A program made the position numbers and the translations under genes. 48,791 nucleotides of DNA, from positions 1 to 48,791 of the forward strand of contig CADEER010000023.1 in NCBI GenBank assembly GCA_902826395.1. Reading direction: 5' to 3'. This stretch comes from an uncultured bacterium. GTDB lineage: Bacteria > Desulfobacterota > Binatia > HRBIN30 > CADEER01. Positions 34,345 through 42,252 of the stretch are shown here, in pieces (position 1 is the first letter of the stretch; each line of letters opens with the position of its first letter). The notes below the pieces were generated by a model. That model saw only the letters and a list, made by a program, of their open reading frames with translations, was not told the origin of the DNA and searched no databases.

Positions 34345-35499
34345 CTACAGAGTTGGAGCGGCGACGCCGTACAGCGTTGCCGCGTTGTCCCACAGGAGCT
34401 TGCGGCGCACGTCCGCCGATTGCCCCGCCAGTGACGCTTCGATCTTCTCGCGCACGTTGCCGTACAGGCAGACCGGGTGCGGGTAGTCGGTCTCGAAGAG
34501 GACGTTGTCGGCGCCGAGGCGCTCGATGAACTGCTGCGGGCCGGCTTCTTCGAAGAAGTAGCAGCCGTAGACCTGGCGCTTGAAGTAGTCGCTGGGCAGC
34601 ATGTCGAACTCCGGCCGCTCGCGCCGCACTTGCGAGTACTCGAAGCAGTAGTCGGCCGCTTCGAGGATGAAGGGTATGAAGCCGATGCCGCTCTCGACCG
34701 AGATGAAGCGCAGCGCGGGGAAGCGCGGCAGCACTCCCGAGAGCAGCAGGTCGACGAGCTGCTGTCCGTTCTCGAGGAAGATCACCACCGTGCTGCGCAC
34801 GTTGGTGGGGCCGATGCCGTGCGTCTCGATGCGATCCATCGAGTAGTGTTCTTCGAAATCACCGCTGCCGATGTGGAAGCTGATCGGCAGTCCACACTCC
34901 TGCGCCGCCTGCCAGATCGGGTCCCAGTGCCGGTCGCCGAGCAGCGGCATGCCGAACCGCTGTGGCTCGCCCGTAAACAGGACGCCCTTGTGGCCGCGCT
35001 TCGCGCAGCGCCGGATCTCCTCGGCCGCCGCGGCAGGATCCCAGAAGGGCGTCGCGGCGATCGGAATGAAGCGCTGCGGCGCCGGCGCGATCCAGTCGAG
35101 CAGGAAGTCGTTGTAGGCGCGCACGCAGGCGAGCATCAGCTCGGGGTCTTTCAAGTTGAGAAAGCCCTGGCCGCCGAACCCGCCGACGTTCGGATACAGG
35201 GCCTGCGCCCAGATGCCGATGCTGTCCATGTACTCGAGGCGCGCCCGCGCGTCGTGCGCGGCTTTCGGCACCTCGTCCATATTGCGCGGCGCCGCCGGGA
35301 ACGGCTCCGGCCAGCCCGCGACCGCGGTGTGGCCGACCGTTACCAGCGGCGTGAAGTCGCCGACCAGCCAGCGATCCTGGCCGCTCTCCGGATCGCGCAC
35401 CAACTTCGGCCCGCGGTCGCGCAGCCGCGCCGGCAGCCGACTCGACCAGACGTCGCCCGGCTCGGTGATGTGAGAGTCACAATCGATGAACCATTCCAT
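34345..35499 (-). CDS. Amidohydrolase family 2 (TIM-barrel metal-dependent hydrolase)
   Basis: 384 residues starting MEWFIDCDSHITEPGDVW, the DxH motif of the amidohydrolase-2 barrel. SFHIGSGDF supplies another metal-ligand His and FETDYPHP the conserved Asp near the C-terminus. The family includes decarboxylases and hydrolases of aromatic or lactone substrates; the substrate here is unknown. ATG 35499 lies ten bases from the complete inverted-repeat element, and the GGTGAGAG just upstream of the start, partly from the repeat arm, is its only ribosome-binding-like sequence. The TetR regulator lies immediately upstream beyond the repeat. Confidence 0.88.
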   Translation of the reverse strand: MEWFIDCDSHITEPGDVWSSRLPARLRDRGPKLVRDPESGQDRWLVGDFTPLVTVGHTAVAGWPEPFPAAPRNMDEVPKAAHDARARLEYMDSIGIWAQALYPNVGGFGGQGFLNLKDPELMLACVRAYNDFLLDWIAPAPQRFIPIAATPFWDPAAAAEEIRRCAKRGHKGVLFTGEPQRFGMPLLGDRHWDPIWQAAQECGLPISFHIGSGDFEEHYSMDRIETHGIGPTNVRSTVVIFLENGQQLVDLLLSGVLPRFPALRFISVESGIGFIPFILEAADYCFEYSQVRRERPEFDMLPSDYFKRQVYGCYFFEEAGPQQFIERLGADNVLFETDYPHPVCLYGNVREKIEASLAGQSADVRRKLLWDNAATLYGVAAPTL

Positions 35500-35508
35500 G
35501 AAAAACTC

Positions 35509-35668
35509 TCACCACAGAGGCACAGAGAACACAGAGATCCCTGACTCGAATCGCTGCGCCGCTGATTGCTCGCGTTCGATGACAAAAGATCGACTGTTGA
35601 CTGGCGAGCAATCGGTGTTTTCTCGATCCTGCTCTGTCATCTCTGTGTCCTCTGTGCCTCTGTGGTGA
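35509..35668. repeat. Complete CACAGAG-type inverted-repeat element (160 bp, nested hairpins)
   Basis: Two 30-base arms (35509-35538 and 35639-35668) are inverted copies with one mismatch. Inside, GATTGCTCGC (35564-35573) and GCGAGCAATC (35604-35613) form a second perfect 10-bp inverted repeat. The element fills the space between the TetR stop (four bases away) and the amidohydrolase start (ten bases away). No coding capacity was seen. It resembles palindromic interspersed elements such as REP/MITE-like units; a mobilising transposase is not present in the window. Confidence 0.88.
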
Positions 35669-35671
35669 ACA

Positions 35672-36298
35672 TCATTTCTTGGTCAGGGAGCTGGCGAGGA
35701 AGCGGCCGGCGGCGATCGAGCGTTCGCGCAGCGGGTATTCGTCGAGACTGACCCAATTGAGCATCAGCACGTAGAACGTGCCGACGACCATTTCGGTGAG
35801 TGTTTCGAAATCCTGATCGGTGCGCAGTTGGTCGCGGCAGTCCTGGAGAAGAGAACGAAACGCGTCGTGGATGACGTGCGTCTGTTCCGCCTCGTGGCGG
35901 GACTGATGCGACGAGCGGATCATCTCGAGCACCAGCTCGCGGTGCATTGGACCCGCCTCCTCACAGCGGTCGGCGAGGCTGGCGAAGAGAGCGGTGAGTC
36001 GTTTCGCAGCGGTCTTCTGGCCCGCCCGCAGCTCGGCGATGTCGCCGAAGAACTCCTGGAGGAACGTCGCCGCGATTTCGCCGACGAGGTGCTGCTTGCT
36101 CGGGAAGTGGTTGAAGAAGGTCTTCTGGGCCACGTCCGCCAGCTCGCAGATCTCGTCGACCTTGGTGGCCTGCGGCCCCTTGCTCTCGAACATGCGCACG
36201 GCGGCGTCGACGATGCGGTCGCGCACCTCGCGTTTGCGCCGTTGGCGCCGCGTCAGATCGGCGACACGTGAAGGTTGGCTGCCGGCGGGTAGGGACAT
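35672..36298 (-). CDS. TetR-family transcriptional regulator
   Basis: 208 residues from ATG 36298. The N-terminal helix-turn-helix reads RRKREVRDRIVDAAVRMFESKGPQATKVDEICELADVAQKTFFNHFPSKQHLV, standard for TetR. The C-terminal ligand-binding domain is all helical with no diagnostic residues. The frame is open further upstream to 36445, but that part runs through the palindromic operator and is not coding. A perfect inverted repeat lies 20 bases upstream of the start, so it probably represses its own gene. The downstream amidohydrolase could be part of the same regulon, although the repeat element lies between them. Confidence 0.9.
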   Translation of the reverse strand: MSLPAGSQPSRVADLTRRQRRKREVRDRIVDAAVRMFESKGPQATKVDEICELADVAQKTFFNHFPSKQHLVGEIAATFLQEFFGDIAELRAGQKTAAKRLTALFASLADRCEEAGPMHRELVLEMIRSSHQSRHEAEQTHVIHDAFRSLLQDCRDQLRTDQDFETLTEMVVGTFYVLMLNWVSLDEYPLRERSIAAGRFLASSLTKK

Positions 36299-36317
36299 CG
36301 TTCGGTCCAGGATGTTC

Positions 36318-36335
36318 CTTACAGTTGCCTGTAAG
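36318..36335. promoter_or_regulatory. Palindromic TetR-type operator
   Basis: CTTACAG-TTGC-CTGTAAG is a perfect 7-bp inverted repeat with a four-base spacer, in the 145 bases between the divergent TetR and subtilase genes. On the TetR strand a TATACT-like -10 sequence lies directly before it, so binding would block transcription start. This is the size and symmetry expected for a TetR-dimer site. Confidence 0.65.
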
Positions 36336-36443
36336 TATATTCCGACCGACCACAACGCAAGCGGCTGGGCGGAGCGCATCGGGATGCTGTTTACGTAGTA
36401 GTCCCATCTGTTTGTTTGGTGCGGTACGTGGGATGGGACGGCC

Positions 36444-39125
36444 ATGCATATATCCGTTCGTAAGTCGGGTCGTTCGCAAGCTGTGCACCTTGGGTTTGCA
36501 TCATGGTTGCTCTTCTCGATGCTCGTGTATTCACCGAGCGCCGCTCGAGCCGTCGAGTTCGTGAATCAGGGAGGCAGAGGTCACTTGCTGGCGCGCGTCG
36601 CCAGTGAGGAGAGCGTTCCCCTGATCGTCGGTCTCGATCTGGCCGGCACGGCGTTCGCCCCTGAAGCGTCGATCGGCGCGGCAGCGATCGCCGCTCAGCG
36701 CAGCGCCATCGTCTCGGCGCGGCAGTCGCTGGCCGACAGCCTGGCGGCCGGCGAGGCCGAGATCTACGCGCAATGGGAGTCGCTGCCGTATGTCGCCATA
36801 CGCGTCACGGCGGCGGGGCTGAGCCGAATCGAGAAGTCACCGGCGGTCGCCACCATCGCCGAGGACACGCTGGCGGCGCCCGTGCTCGCCAGCGCGATGC
36901 CGCACATCGGCGCCGACCTGACCGTTGCGGCTGGATACGACGGAGCGGGGCAGGCGGTCGTCATCCTCGATACCGGTATCGACGCCGACCATCCCTTCTA
37001 CGGGGGGCGGGTGGTTGAAGAAGCTTGCTTCTCGGCGGGTGGCGGAGGCGTTTCGCTCTGTCCCAACGGCACCAATACGCAAGTTGGTGCCGGCGCCGCC
37101 GACGCCGAGACGGCGCAGTGTTTCAACGGCGCCGCGAACCTCTGCAATCACGGCAGTCATGTCGCCGGCATCGCCGCCGGTGCCGACCCGGGAGCGCCGA
37201 ACCCTGCGCCCGACGGCATCGACGGCGTCGCGACGGGCGCCGACATCATCGCCATTCAGATCTTCACCCGCTTCAATGACTCGTTCTATTGCGGCAGCTC
37301 GACGCCGTGCGTGCTGGCCTGGGGCAGCGATCAGATGAGCGCCCTCAACTACGTGAACGGAACACTGCGGCTGAGCTGGGATGTTGCATCGGTGAACATG
37401 AGTCTCGGCGGTGGAATGTACACCGCGGCATGTGACTTCGATCCTCTCAAGTCCGCAATCGACGGCCTGTTGACCAACGGCATCGCGACGGTGATCGCGG
37501 CCGGCAACGACGGGTGGACCGATGCGCTCGGTGCTCCAGGATGTATTTCATCGGCAGTGACGGTCGGCAGCATCAACGATCCGGGCGACGGCGTTACGAG
37601 CTTCAGCAACATGCATGCGGTAGTGGACCTGGTCGCTCCGGGACGCCTCATCGTCTCGTCGGTGACCGGCGACTCGTACGCGAACTTCAGCGGCACCTCC
37701 ATGGCCACGCCGGTCGTGGCGGGTGCCTTTGCGGTGATGAAGGCCGCCGATCCGGGAGCGAGCGTCGCCGACATATTGAGCGACCTGCAGACGACGGGCG
37801 TCACGGTCATCGACGCCCGGGCGGCCAATCCGTCCGGTTCCGCGACGGGCCAGAGTGTACAGCGCGTTCAGCTCGACGCCGCGGTGGGCTCGATCGTCTC
37901 GGACTGCGGCAACGGCATCGCCGAGCTCGGCGAGTCGTGCGATGGCTCGGACGCCGGCGCCTGCCCGACAAGCGTCTGCGATCCGGACTGCACGTGCGAG
38001 GATCCGGTCTGCGGCAACGACATCATCGAGGAAGGGGAGCAGTGCGATGGTACCGAGGACGCAGCCTGTCCCGGAGTCTGCGTCGCGCCGGGAGAGTCCG
38101 GGGAGTGCATTTGTCCGGATCCCGACACTTGCGTCGCGGCGCGCGAGGTCGACACGCTGCCGTACACCGATGCGCTGGTCACGACCGACGCCACCGTCGA
38201 TCCTGACGATCCCTCCCTGCCGTGCGGCGCCGGCGGCCAGCAGCTGCACAGCGTATGGTACCGCTTCACCGCTCCCGCGTCCGCGACCTACGTCATCGAT
38301 ACCTTCGGCAGTACGTACGACACCGTGCTCGCGGTGATGACTGGTAGCTGCGGCGCCTTCACGGTCCACCATTGCAACGACGACACCACGACTTTGCAGT
38401 CGCAGATCGTCTTCACGGCCACGGCCGGGCAGACCTACTATATTGAGGTGACGTCCTACAGCACCGGCCCGGGCGGTCTCCTGATACTCCATTTGTCGCA
38501 GCAGGCCGCGACACCGACTCCGACCGCGCTTCCGACCCCAACACCCAACCCCCAGGCCTGCCCCGCCGACGCCGACCAGACCTGCCAGACCGGCTTTGCC
38601 AAAGGCTACCTGCTCTTCAAAGCCGACCAGCCGGGCAACGAAAAGGTCATCGCCAAGCTGCTGAAGGGCCCGGCGCTCGCGCAGACCGACATGGGCAATC
38701 CGCTCTTCCCGGGTGGCACTGCCTATTCCCTCTGCATCTACGACGGGGGCGGGGAACTCGCCGGCGAGATGGTCGCCGACGCCGCCGGGCAGGTCTGTGG
38801 CGGCAAGCTATGCTGGAAGTCCGTCGGCGGGAGTCCTCCGAACGGCAAGGGGTACAAGTTCGGCAATGACGGCTCCTTCCCCGCGGATGGTCTGACGAAA
38901 GTCCTCTACAAGGGCGGTGACGCCGGCAAATCGAAGCTCATCGTCAAAGGCAGTGGCTCGAGCTTGCCGAGCTCGGTCCCTCTGGGGCTGCAGGGCGCTA
39001 CGAGCGCGACCGTGCAGATGCGCGCCAGTGACGGCGAATGTCTTTCGGTGACGGTCAACGAGGTGTCGAAGAACGAGCTAGGCTTCTTCAAGGCAAAAGG
39101 GTCGGGTCCACTGCCACCTCCGTGA
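36444..39125 (+). CDS. Secreted subtilisin-like serine protease with Cys-rich repeats
   Basis: 893 residues. Signal peptide to about residue 36 (ASWLLFSMLVYSPSAARA). An inhibitor-like propeptide precedes the S8 domain, whose triad is complete: Asp176 (ILDTGID), His236 (NHGSHVAGI), Ser419 (SGTSMATPVVAG), with the oxyanion Asn355 (AAGNDG). Two copies of a Myxococcus-type Cys-rich repeat follow (DCGNGIAELGESCDG and VCGNDIIEEGEQCDG), then a beta-sandwich module (LHSVWYRFTAPASATYVIDTFGSTYDTVLAVMTG), a TPTP linker and a C-terminal domain of about 170 residues (TCQTGFAKGYLLFKADQPGNEKVIAKLLKG). Exported and self-activated protease; the last domain's function is unknown. It is divergent from tetR across the palindrome. 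Confidence 0.93.
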   Translation: MHISVRKSGRSQAVHLGFASWLLFSMLVYSPSAARAVEFVNQGGRGHLLARVASEESVPLIVGLDLAGTAFAPEASIGAAAIAAQRSAIVSARQSLADSLAAGEAEIYAQWESLPYVAIRVTAAGLSRIEKSPAVATIAEDTLAAPVLASAMPHIGADLTVAAGYDGAGQAVVILDTGIDADHPFYGGRVVEEACFSAGGGGVSLCPNGTNTQVGAGAADAETAQCFNGAANLCNHGSHVAGIAAGADPGAPNPAPDGIDGVATGADIIAIQIFTRFNDSFYCGSSTPCVLAWGSDQMSALNYVNGTLRLSWDVASVNMSLGGGMYTAACDFDPLKSAIDGLLTNGIATVIAAGNDGWTDALGAPGCISSAVTVGSINDPGDGVTSFSNMHAVVDLVAPGRLIVSSVTGDSYANFSGTSMATPVVAGAFAVMKAADPGASVADILSDLQTTGVTVIDARAANPSGSATGQSVQRVQLDAAVGSIVSDCGNGIAELGESCDGSDAGACPTSVCDPDCTCEDPVCGNDIIEEGEQCDGTEDAACPGVCVAPGESGECICPDPDTCVAAREVDTLPYTDALVTTDATVDPDDPSLPCGAGGQQLHSVWYRFTAPASATYVIDTFGSTYDTVLAVMTGSCGAFTVHHCNDDTTTLQSQIVFTATAGQTYYIEVTSYSTGPGGLLILHLSQQAATPTPTALPTPTPNPQACPADADQTCQTGFAKGYLLFKADQPGNEKVIAKLLKGPALAQTDMGNPLFPGGTAYSLCIYDGGGELAGEMVADAAGQVCGGKLCWKSVGGSPPNGKGYKFGNDGSFPADGLTKVLYKGGDAGKSKLIVKGSGSSLPSSVPLGLQGATSATVQMRASDGECLSVTVNEVSKNELGFFKAKGSGPLPPP

Positions 39126-39177
39126 GGTGCGGTGCCGGAGCCGGCAACCACAATTCTGAGCGCGACCATACGTCCAA

Positions 39178-39229
39178 CCCGAGTAGCGAGCGGAGCGAGT
39201 GTATCGAGGGACGCTGCGCCCTACTCGGG
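39178..39229. repeat. REP-like inverted repeat between convergent genes
   Basis: CCCGAGTAG (39178-39186) pairs with CTACTCGGG (39221-39229), a perfect 9-bp stem with a purine-rich loop (GCGAGCGGAGCGAG). The right arm overlaps the stop codon of the minus-strand acetyltransferase. GAGTAGCGAGCGGAGCGAG-type units are frequent palindromic intergenic repeats in GC-rich bacteria. It could also serve as a transcription stop between the protease and acetyltransferase genes. Confidence 0.5.
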
Positions 39230-39781
39230 ATGAGCGGAGCCGAGTGCGATGTCCAGTGTGACGCGCATCTCGTCGCCGTCCGATGTGTACTGCTGCGGGT
39301 AGCCGCTGTGCTCGAAGACGTCGAGCATGTCGCGGTTCTCCGTCAGCACGACGGCGGTGAAGCAGGCGATGTTCGCGGTGCGCGCGATGTGCGCCAGGTG
39401 GTGCAGCAACAACGTCGCGACGCCGCGTCCCTGATGGCGGTCGAGGACGGTGAAGGCTACTTCGGCGCTGCGCGGCGTCGACCCGGCATCGACGATGTAG
39501 CGGCCGATGCCGATCGGAATTTGCCGTTCCGCTTCTTCGATCAGCGCTACGAGCGCGACGTGGCTGGCGAAGTCCAGCTCGGTGAAGTAGCGCAGCTCCT
39601 CTGCGGTGAGGCGCTTCTTTGGAGTGAAGAAGCGCAGGCGCGTCGAGCGTTGGCTGAGCTGCTCCAATCCCTCGACGAGGAAGTGCTTGTCGTCGGGGCG
39701 AATGGCGCGGATGCGCGCCGATGTGCCGTCGAGCAGTGCGACGTCGGCGGCGTAGCGGCTGGCCTCTGCGGGTGTCGTCAT
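39221..39781 (-). CDS. GNAT-family N-acetyltransferase
   Basis: 186 residues. ARIRAIRPDDKHFLVEGLEQLSQRSTRLRFFTPKKRLTAEELRYFTELD is typical of the GNAT domain in bacterial protein lysine acetyltransferases (Pat-type). SAEVAFTVLDRHQGRGVATLLLHHLAHIA holds the acetyl-CoA pyrophosphate loop (Q/R-x-x-G-x-G/A). No cyclic-nucleotide or CoA-ligase-like domain is attached, so it is the stand-alone form and could act on proteins or on a small molecule. It lies 50 bases downstream of xthA on the same strand, and the protease gene faces it. Confidence 0.82.
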   Translation of the reverse strand: MTTPAEASRYAADVALLDGTSARIRAIRPDDKHFLVEGLEQLSQRSTRLRFFTPKKRLTAEELRYFTELDFASHVALVALIEEAERQIPIGIGRYIVDAGSTPRSAEVAFTVLDRHQGRGVATLLLHHLAHIARTANIACFTAVVLTENRDMLDVFEHSGYPQQYTSDGDEMRVTLDIALGSAHPE

Positions 39782-39833
39782 GGGCGTCGTGAATCGTGAA
39801 GCGCTGAATGATCGCAGCTCGGCGGACTGAGGA

Positions 39834-40604
39834 TCAGTCGATGTCGACGATCACCGGTGCGTGGTCGGACGGAGTCAGGCCGTCCTTCTTCTTGCGGTAG
39901 TCGCGATCGATCTCGACCGAGCGCACGCGCGCCAGCAGCGCCGGCGTGGCGAGCAGCAGGTCGATGCGCAGGCCCTGCCGTTTGTGGAACGCGCCGGCGC
40001 GGTAGTCCCACCAGGAGAACTCTTGCGCATCCGGCTTGCAGTGGCGGAAGACGTCGATCAGGCCGAGGTCGAGCAGGGCGCGGAAGCGGTCTCTCTCCTC
40101 GGGGGTGTGAAAGATGTGGCCGGCCAGCGCCGGCTCGTTCCACGAATCGATCGGCGCCGGGCAGATGTTGAAATCCCCGCCGATCAGCATCGGCACGCTG
40201 CGGTCGCTCTGGCTGAGATGGTGGCGCAGGTCGTCGAGCCAGCGCAGCTTGCGCGGGAAGTCCTCGTGCGCGACCGACTTGCCGTTTGGACAATAGATCG
40301 TCGTGTAGGTGATGCCGCCGATCGCAGCGGTGACCAGGCGCGCACCGTGCTCGTCGCCGCCGGGAAGGCCGCATTGCAGCAAGTCGGCGGGTTCGCGGCT
40401 CAGGATGGCGACGCCGTTCCAAGCCTTCTGGCCGCACACGACGGCGCGGTAGCCGGCATCGGCAAGAACATCGTGCGGAAACTGCTCGTCGGTGAGTTTG
40501 ATCTCCTGGATCCCGACGACGTCGGGCTGGCGATCGCGCAACCAGTGCAGCAGGAAGTCGATGCGGGCGCGCAGGCCGTTGATGTTCCAGGTGGCAAAAC
40601 GCAT
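39834..40604 (-). CDS. xthA: Exodeoxyribonuclease III / AP endonuclease
   Basis: 256 residues of the exonuclease III family: MRFATWNINGLRAR (Asn7), VVGIQEIKLTD (metal-binding Glu34), NGVAILSR, LIGGDFNICP, and the terminal SDHAPVIVDID with the catalytic His. It cuts DNA at abasic sites and degrades 3' ends, completing the pathway begun by glycosylases such as the nei product in this window. Length is normal for the family. The gene starts some 75 bases from the hexamer-based inverted repeat. Confidence 0.94.
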   Translation of the reverse strand: MRFATWNINGLRARIDFLLHWLRDRQPDVVGIQEIKLTDEQFPHDVLADAGYRAVVCGQKAWNGVAILSREPADLLQCGLPGGDEHGARLVTAAIGGITYTTIYCPNGKSVAHEDFPRKLRWLDDLRHHLSQSDRSVPMLIGGDFNICPAPIDSWNEPALAGHIFHTPEERDRFRALLDLGLIDVFRHCKPDAQEFSWWDYRAGAFHKRQGLRIDLLLATPALLARVRSVEIDRDYRKKKDGLTPSDHAPVIVDID

Positions 40605-40680
40605 GGCGGCAATGTGTAGCGTGCCGAATGCCCGCCTGCCAGGGGCGCCCGGGGCAGTACGGCGCCGCCATCAGTCTCGA

Positions 40681-40758
40681 TCGAAATCGAAATCCAAATC
40701 GAAATCGAAATCCTCACCAGTACGGCGACCTCGATTTCGATTTGGATTTCGATTTCGA
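40681..40758. repeat. Perfect 28-bp inverted repeat made of GAAATC-like hexamers
   Basis: Left arm 40681-40708 and right arm 40731-40758 are exact reverse complements, with a 22-base loop. Each arm is a degenerate hexamer tract (TCGAAA / TCCAAA units). The element lies between the start of xthA (40604) and the end of the small zinc-ribbon-like gene (40772), both read from the minus strand, so it could also terminate the latter. Its sequence is unlike the GC-rich neighbourhood. Confidence 0.85.
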
Positions 40759-40771
40759 CGCGAGACCGCGT

Positions 40772-41104
40772 TCAGCCGCGGCCGTAGGCGAGCTGCGGTC
40801 GGTGGCGAGCTCGGCCGTACATACGCCGCAGGATGCAGGGCATGCACAGGAAATCGCCGCCGCTGCGCCCGGCCATGGGATGCGCCGTCGCGCCGCAGGT
40901 GCCGCAAGTCACCGCCGATTGCTCCGCTGTCCTGGCAATCGAGAAGCTGCCGTTGCACGAGACCAGCTCGGCGTTGCCGTGCCGCTGCACTGCCTCGTTG
41001 AGGTGATCGAGCAGCACCTCGCGGTCGTATCCCTGGCCTGCCGGCAGCACGAGACTCCACTGGCGACCGACGATCTTCACCGAATTGTGCGACTGCTTTC
41101 CCAT
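40772..41104 (-). CDS. Small hypothetical protein with CxxC zinc-binding pairs
   Basis: 110 residues from ATG 41104, chosen because AGGGG lies six bases upstream; ATG 41110 is also in frame. A first part (NSVKIVGRQWSLVLPAGQGYDREVLLDHLNEAVQRHGNAELVSC) may form a small alpha/beta domain. VTCGTCGATAHP and FLCMPCILRRMYG supply two Cys-x2-Cys pairs, as in zinc ribbons. I do not recognise the family. It is divergent from the CDF exporter, with about 165 bases between the starts. Confidence 0.6.
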   Translation of the reverse strand: MGKQSHNSVKIVGRQWSLVLPAGQGYDREVLLDHLNEAVQRHGNAELVSCNGSFSIARTAEQSAVTCGTCGATAHPMAGRSGGDFLCMPCILRRMYGRARHRPQLAYGRG

Positions 41105-41271
41105 CCGCATCCCCTGATTGAACCCTTGGAAAGTTACATCGACGTTGCCGACCCGTTTCGATTCGGCTTCGAGCGCGAGAAAGTTTGGTACTCGGGAAGA
41201 GATGCGGTGCCGGCTCCGAATGCTGCGGGCGTGCTGGAAAGCGCCGCTTCGGCTGGCTAGGCTCAGCCTTG

Positions 41272-42234
41272 ATGGAGGACGTTCTGGACCGCCGGGGCGG
41301 CAGGGCCGAGCGATCGATGCCGAGCCACACGGTGCCGACCGAGCACCAGGAGCACGCCAGCATCGGCGCCGCCGAAGAGCGGCGCGAGCGCGCCACCTGG
41401 CGGGTCATCGTTCTCACGGTTGTCATGATGATCGGCGAGATCGTCGCCGGCCGCATCTTCAACTCGATGGCCCTGCTGGCCGACGGCTGGCACATGGGCA
41501 GCCACGCGGCGGCTCTCGGCATCACCGCGTTTGCGTATTCCTATGCGCGACGCCACAGCGACAACGAGCGCTACGCGTTCGGTACCTGGAAGGTCGGCGC
41601 GCTCGGTGGCTTTGCCAGCGCCCTCGGGCTCGGCGCCGTCGCGGTGTTTCTGGCAGTGGAGTCGATCGAGCGCCTCTTCGAGCCGGGCGTGATTGCGTTC
41701 GATCAGGCGATCGCGGTCGCGGTGCTCGGTCTGATCGTCAACCTGGTCTCGGCGCTGATGCTGGGCGATCACGACCACGACCATGACGACGCGGCTCCCG
41801 ACCACAACATCCGCGCCGCGTACGTGCATGTCCTCACCGACGCCCTCACCTCGGTCCTGGCGATCGTCGCGCTGCTCGCCGGCAAGTTGGCGGGGTGGGA
41901 TTGGTTGGATCCGCTGATGGGCATCGTCGGATCGGCGATCATCGGGTGGTGGGCGCTGGGGCTGATTCGCGACACGTCGCGCGTGCTGCTGGACAGCGAC
42001 GTCGAGCCCGCCGTCGCCGCGGCGGTGCGGCAGGCGATCGAGAGCCACGACGACAATCAGGTCGTCGACCTACATCTGTGGCGGGTCGGACCGAACGGTC
42101 TGTCGGCGATCATTTCGGTTGCCACGCACGAGCCGCGCCCGCCGGAGCACTACAAGAAGCTGGTCGCCGACGTCTTCGACCTGACGCACGTCACCATCGA
42201 GGTGCATCGTTGCGCGGGAGGCGACTGCGCCTGA
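41272..42234 (+). CDS. dmeF: Cation diffusion facilitator, DmeF-type Co/Ni exporter
   Basis: 320 residues from ATG 41272; the frame is open from 41185, and ATG 41317 is also possible. Six membrane helices are predicted, with the CDF metal site LADGWHMGSHAAALG on helix 2 and HVLTDALTSVLAIVAL on helix 5. The cytosolic loop is His-rich (GDHDHDHDDAAPDHN). The C-terminal metal-sensing domain reads VVDLHLWRVGPNGLSAIISVATHEP. The WHMGSHAAAL form is typical of DmeF-type cobalt/nickel exporters, but zinc or other divalent metals are possible. It would move metal out of the cytoplasm in exchange for protons. No regulator is adjacent. Confidence 0.85.
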   Translation: MEDVLDRRGGRAERSMPSHTVPTEHQEHASIGAAEERRERATWRVIVLTVVMMIGEIVAGRIFNSMALLADGWHMGSHAAALGITAFAYSYARRHSDNERYAFGTWKVGALGGFASALGLGAVAVFLAVESIERLFEPGVIAFDQAIAVAVLGLIVNLVSALMLGDHDHDHDDAAPDHNIRAAYVHVLTDALTSVLAIVALLAGKLAGWDWLDPLMGIVGSAIIGWWALGLIRDTSRVLLDSDVEPAVAAAVRQAIESHDDNQVVDLHLWRVGPNGLSAIISVATHEPRPPEHYKKLVADVFDLTHVTIEVHRCAGGDCA

Positions 42235-42252
42235 CAGCGCGCCGCGCTTCGG

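Noticed and set aside
36299-36445. N-terminal extension of the TetR protein
   Set aside because: It reads through the palindromic operator and its translation does not resemble TetR; ATG 36298 begins the recognisable region.
40681-40758. CRISPR-like or tandem array from repeated hexamers
   Set aside because: It is a single inverted repeat with degenerate hexamers, no spacers and no cas genes.
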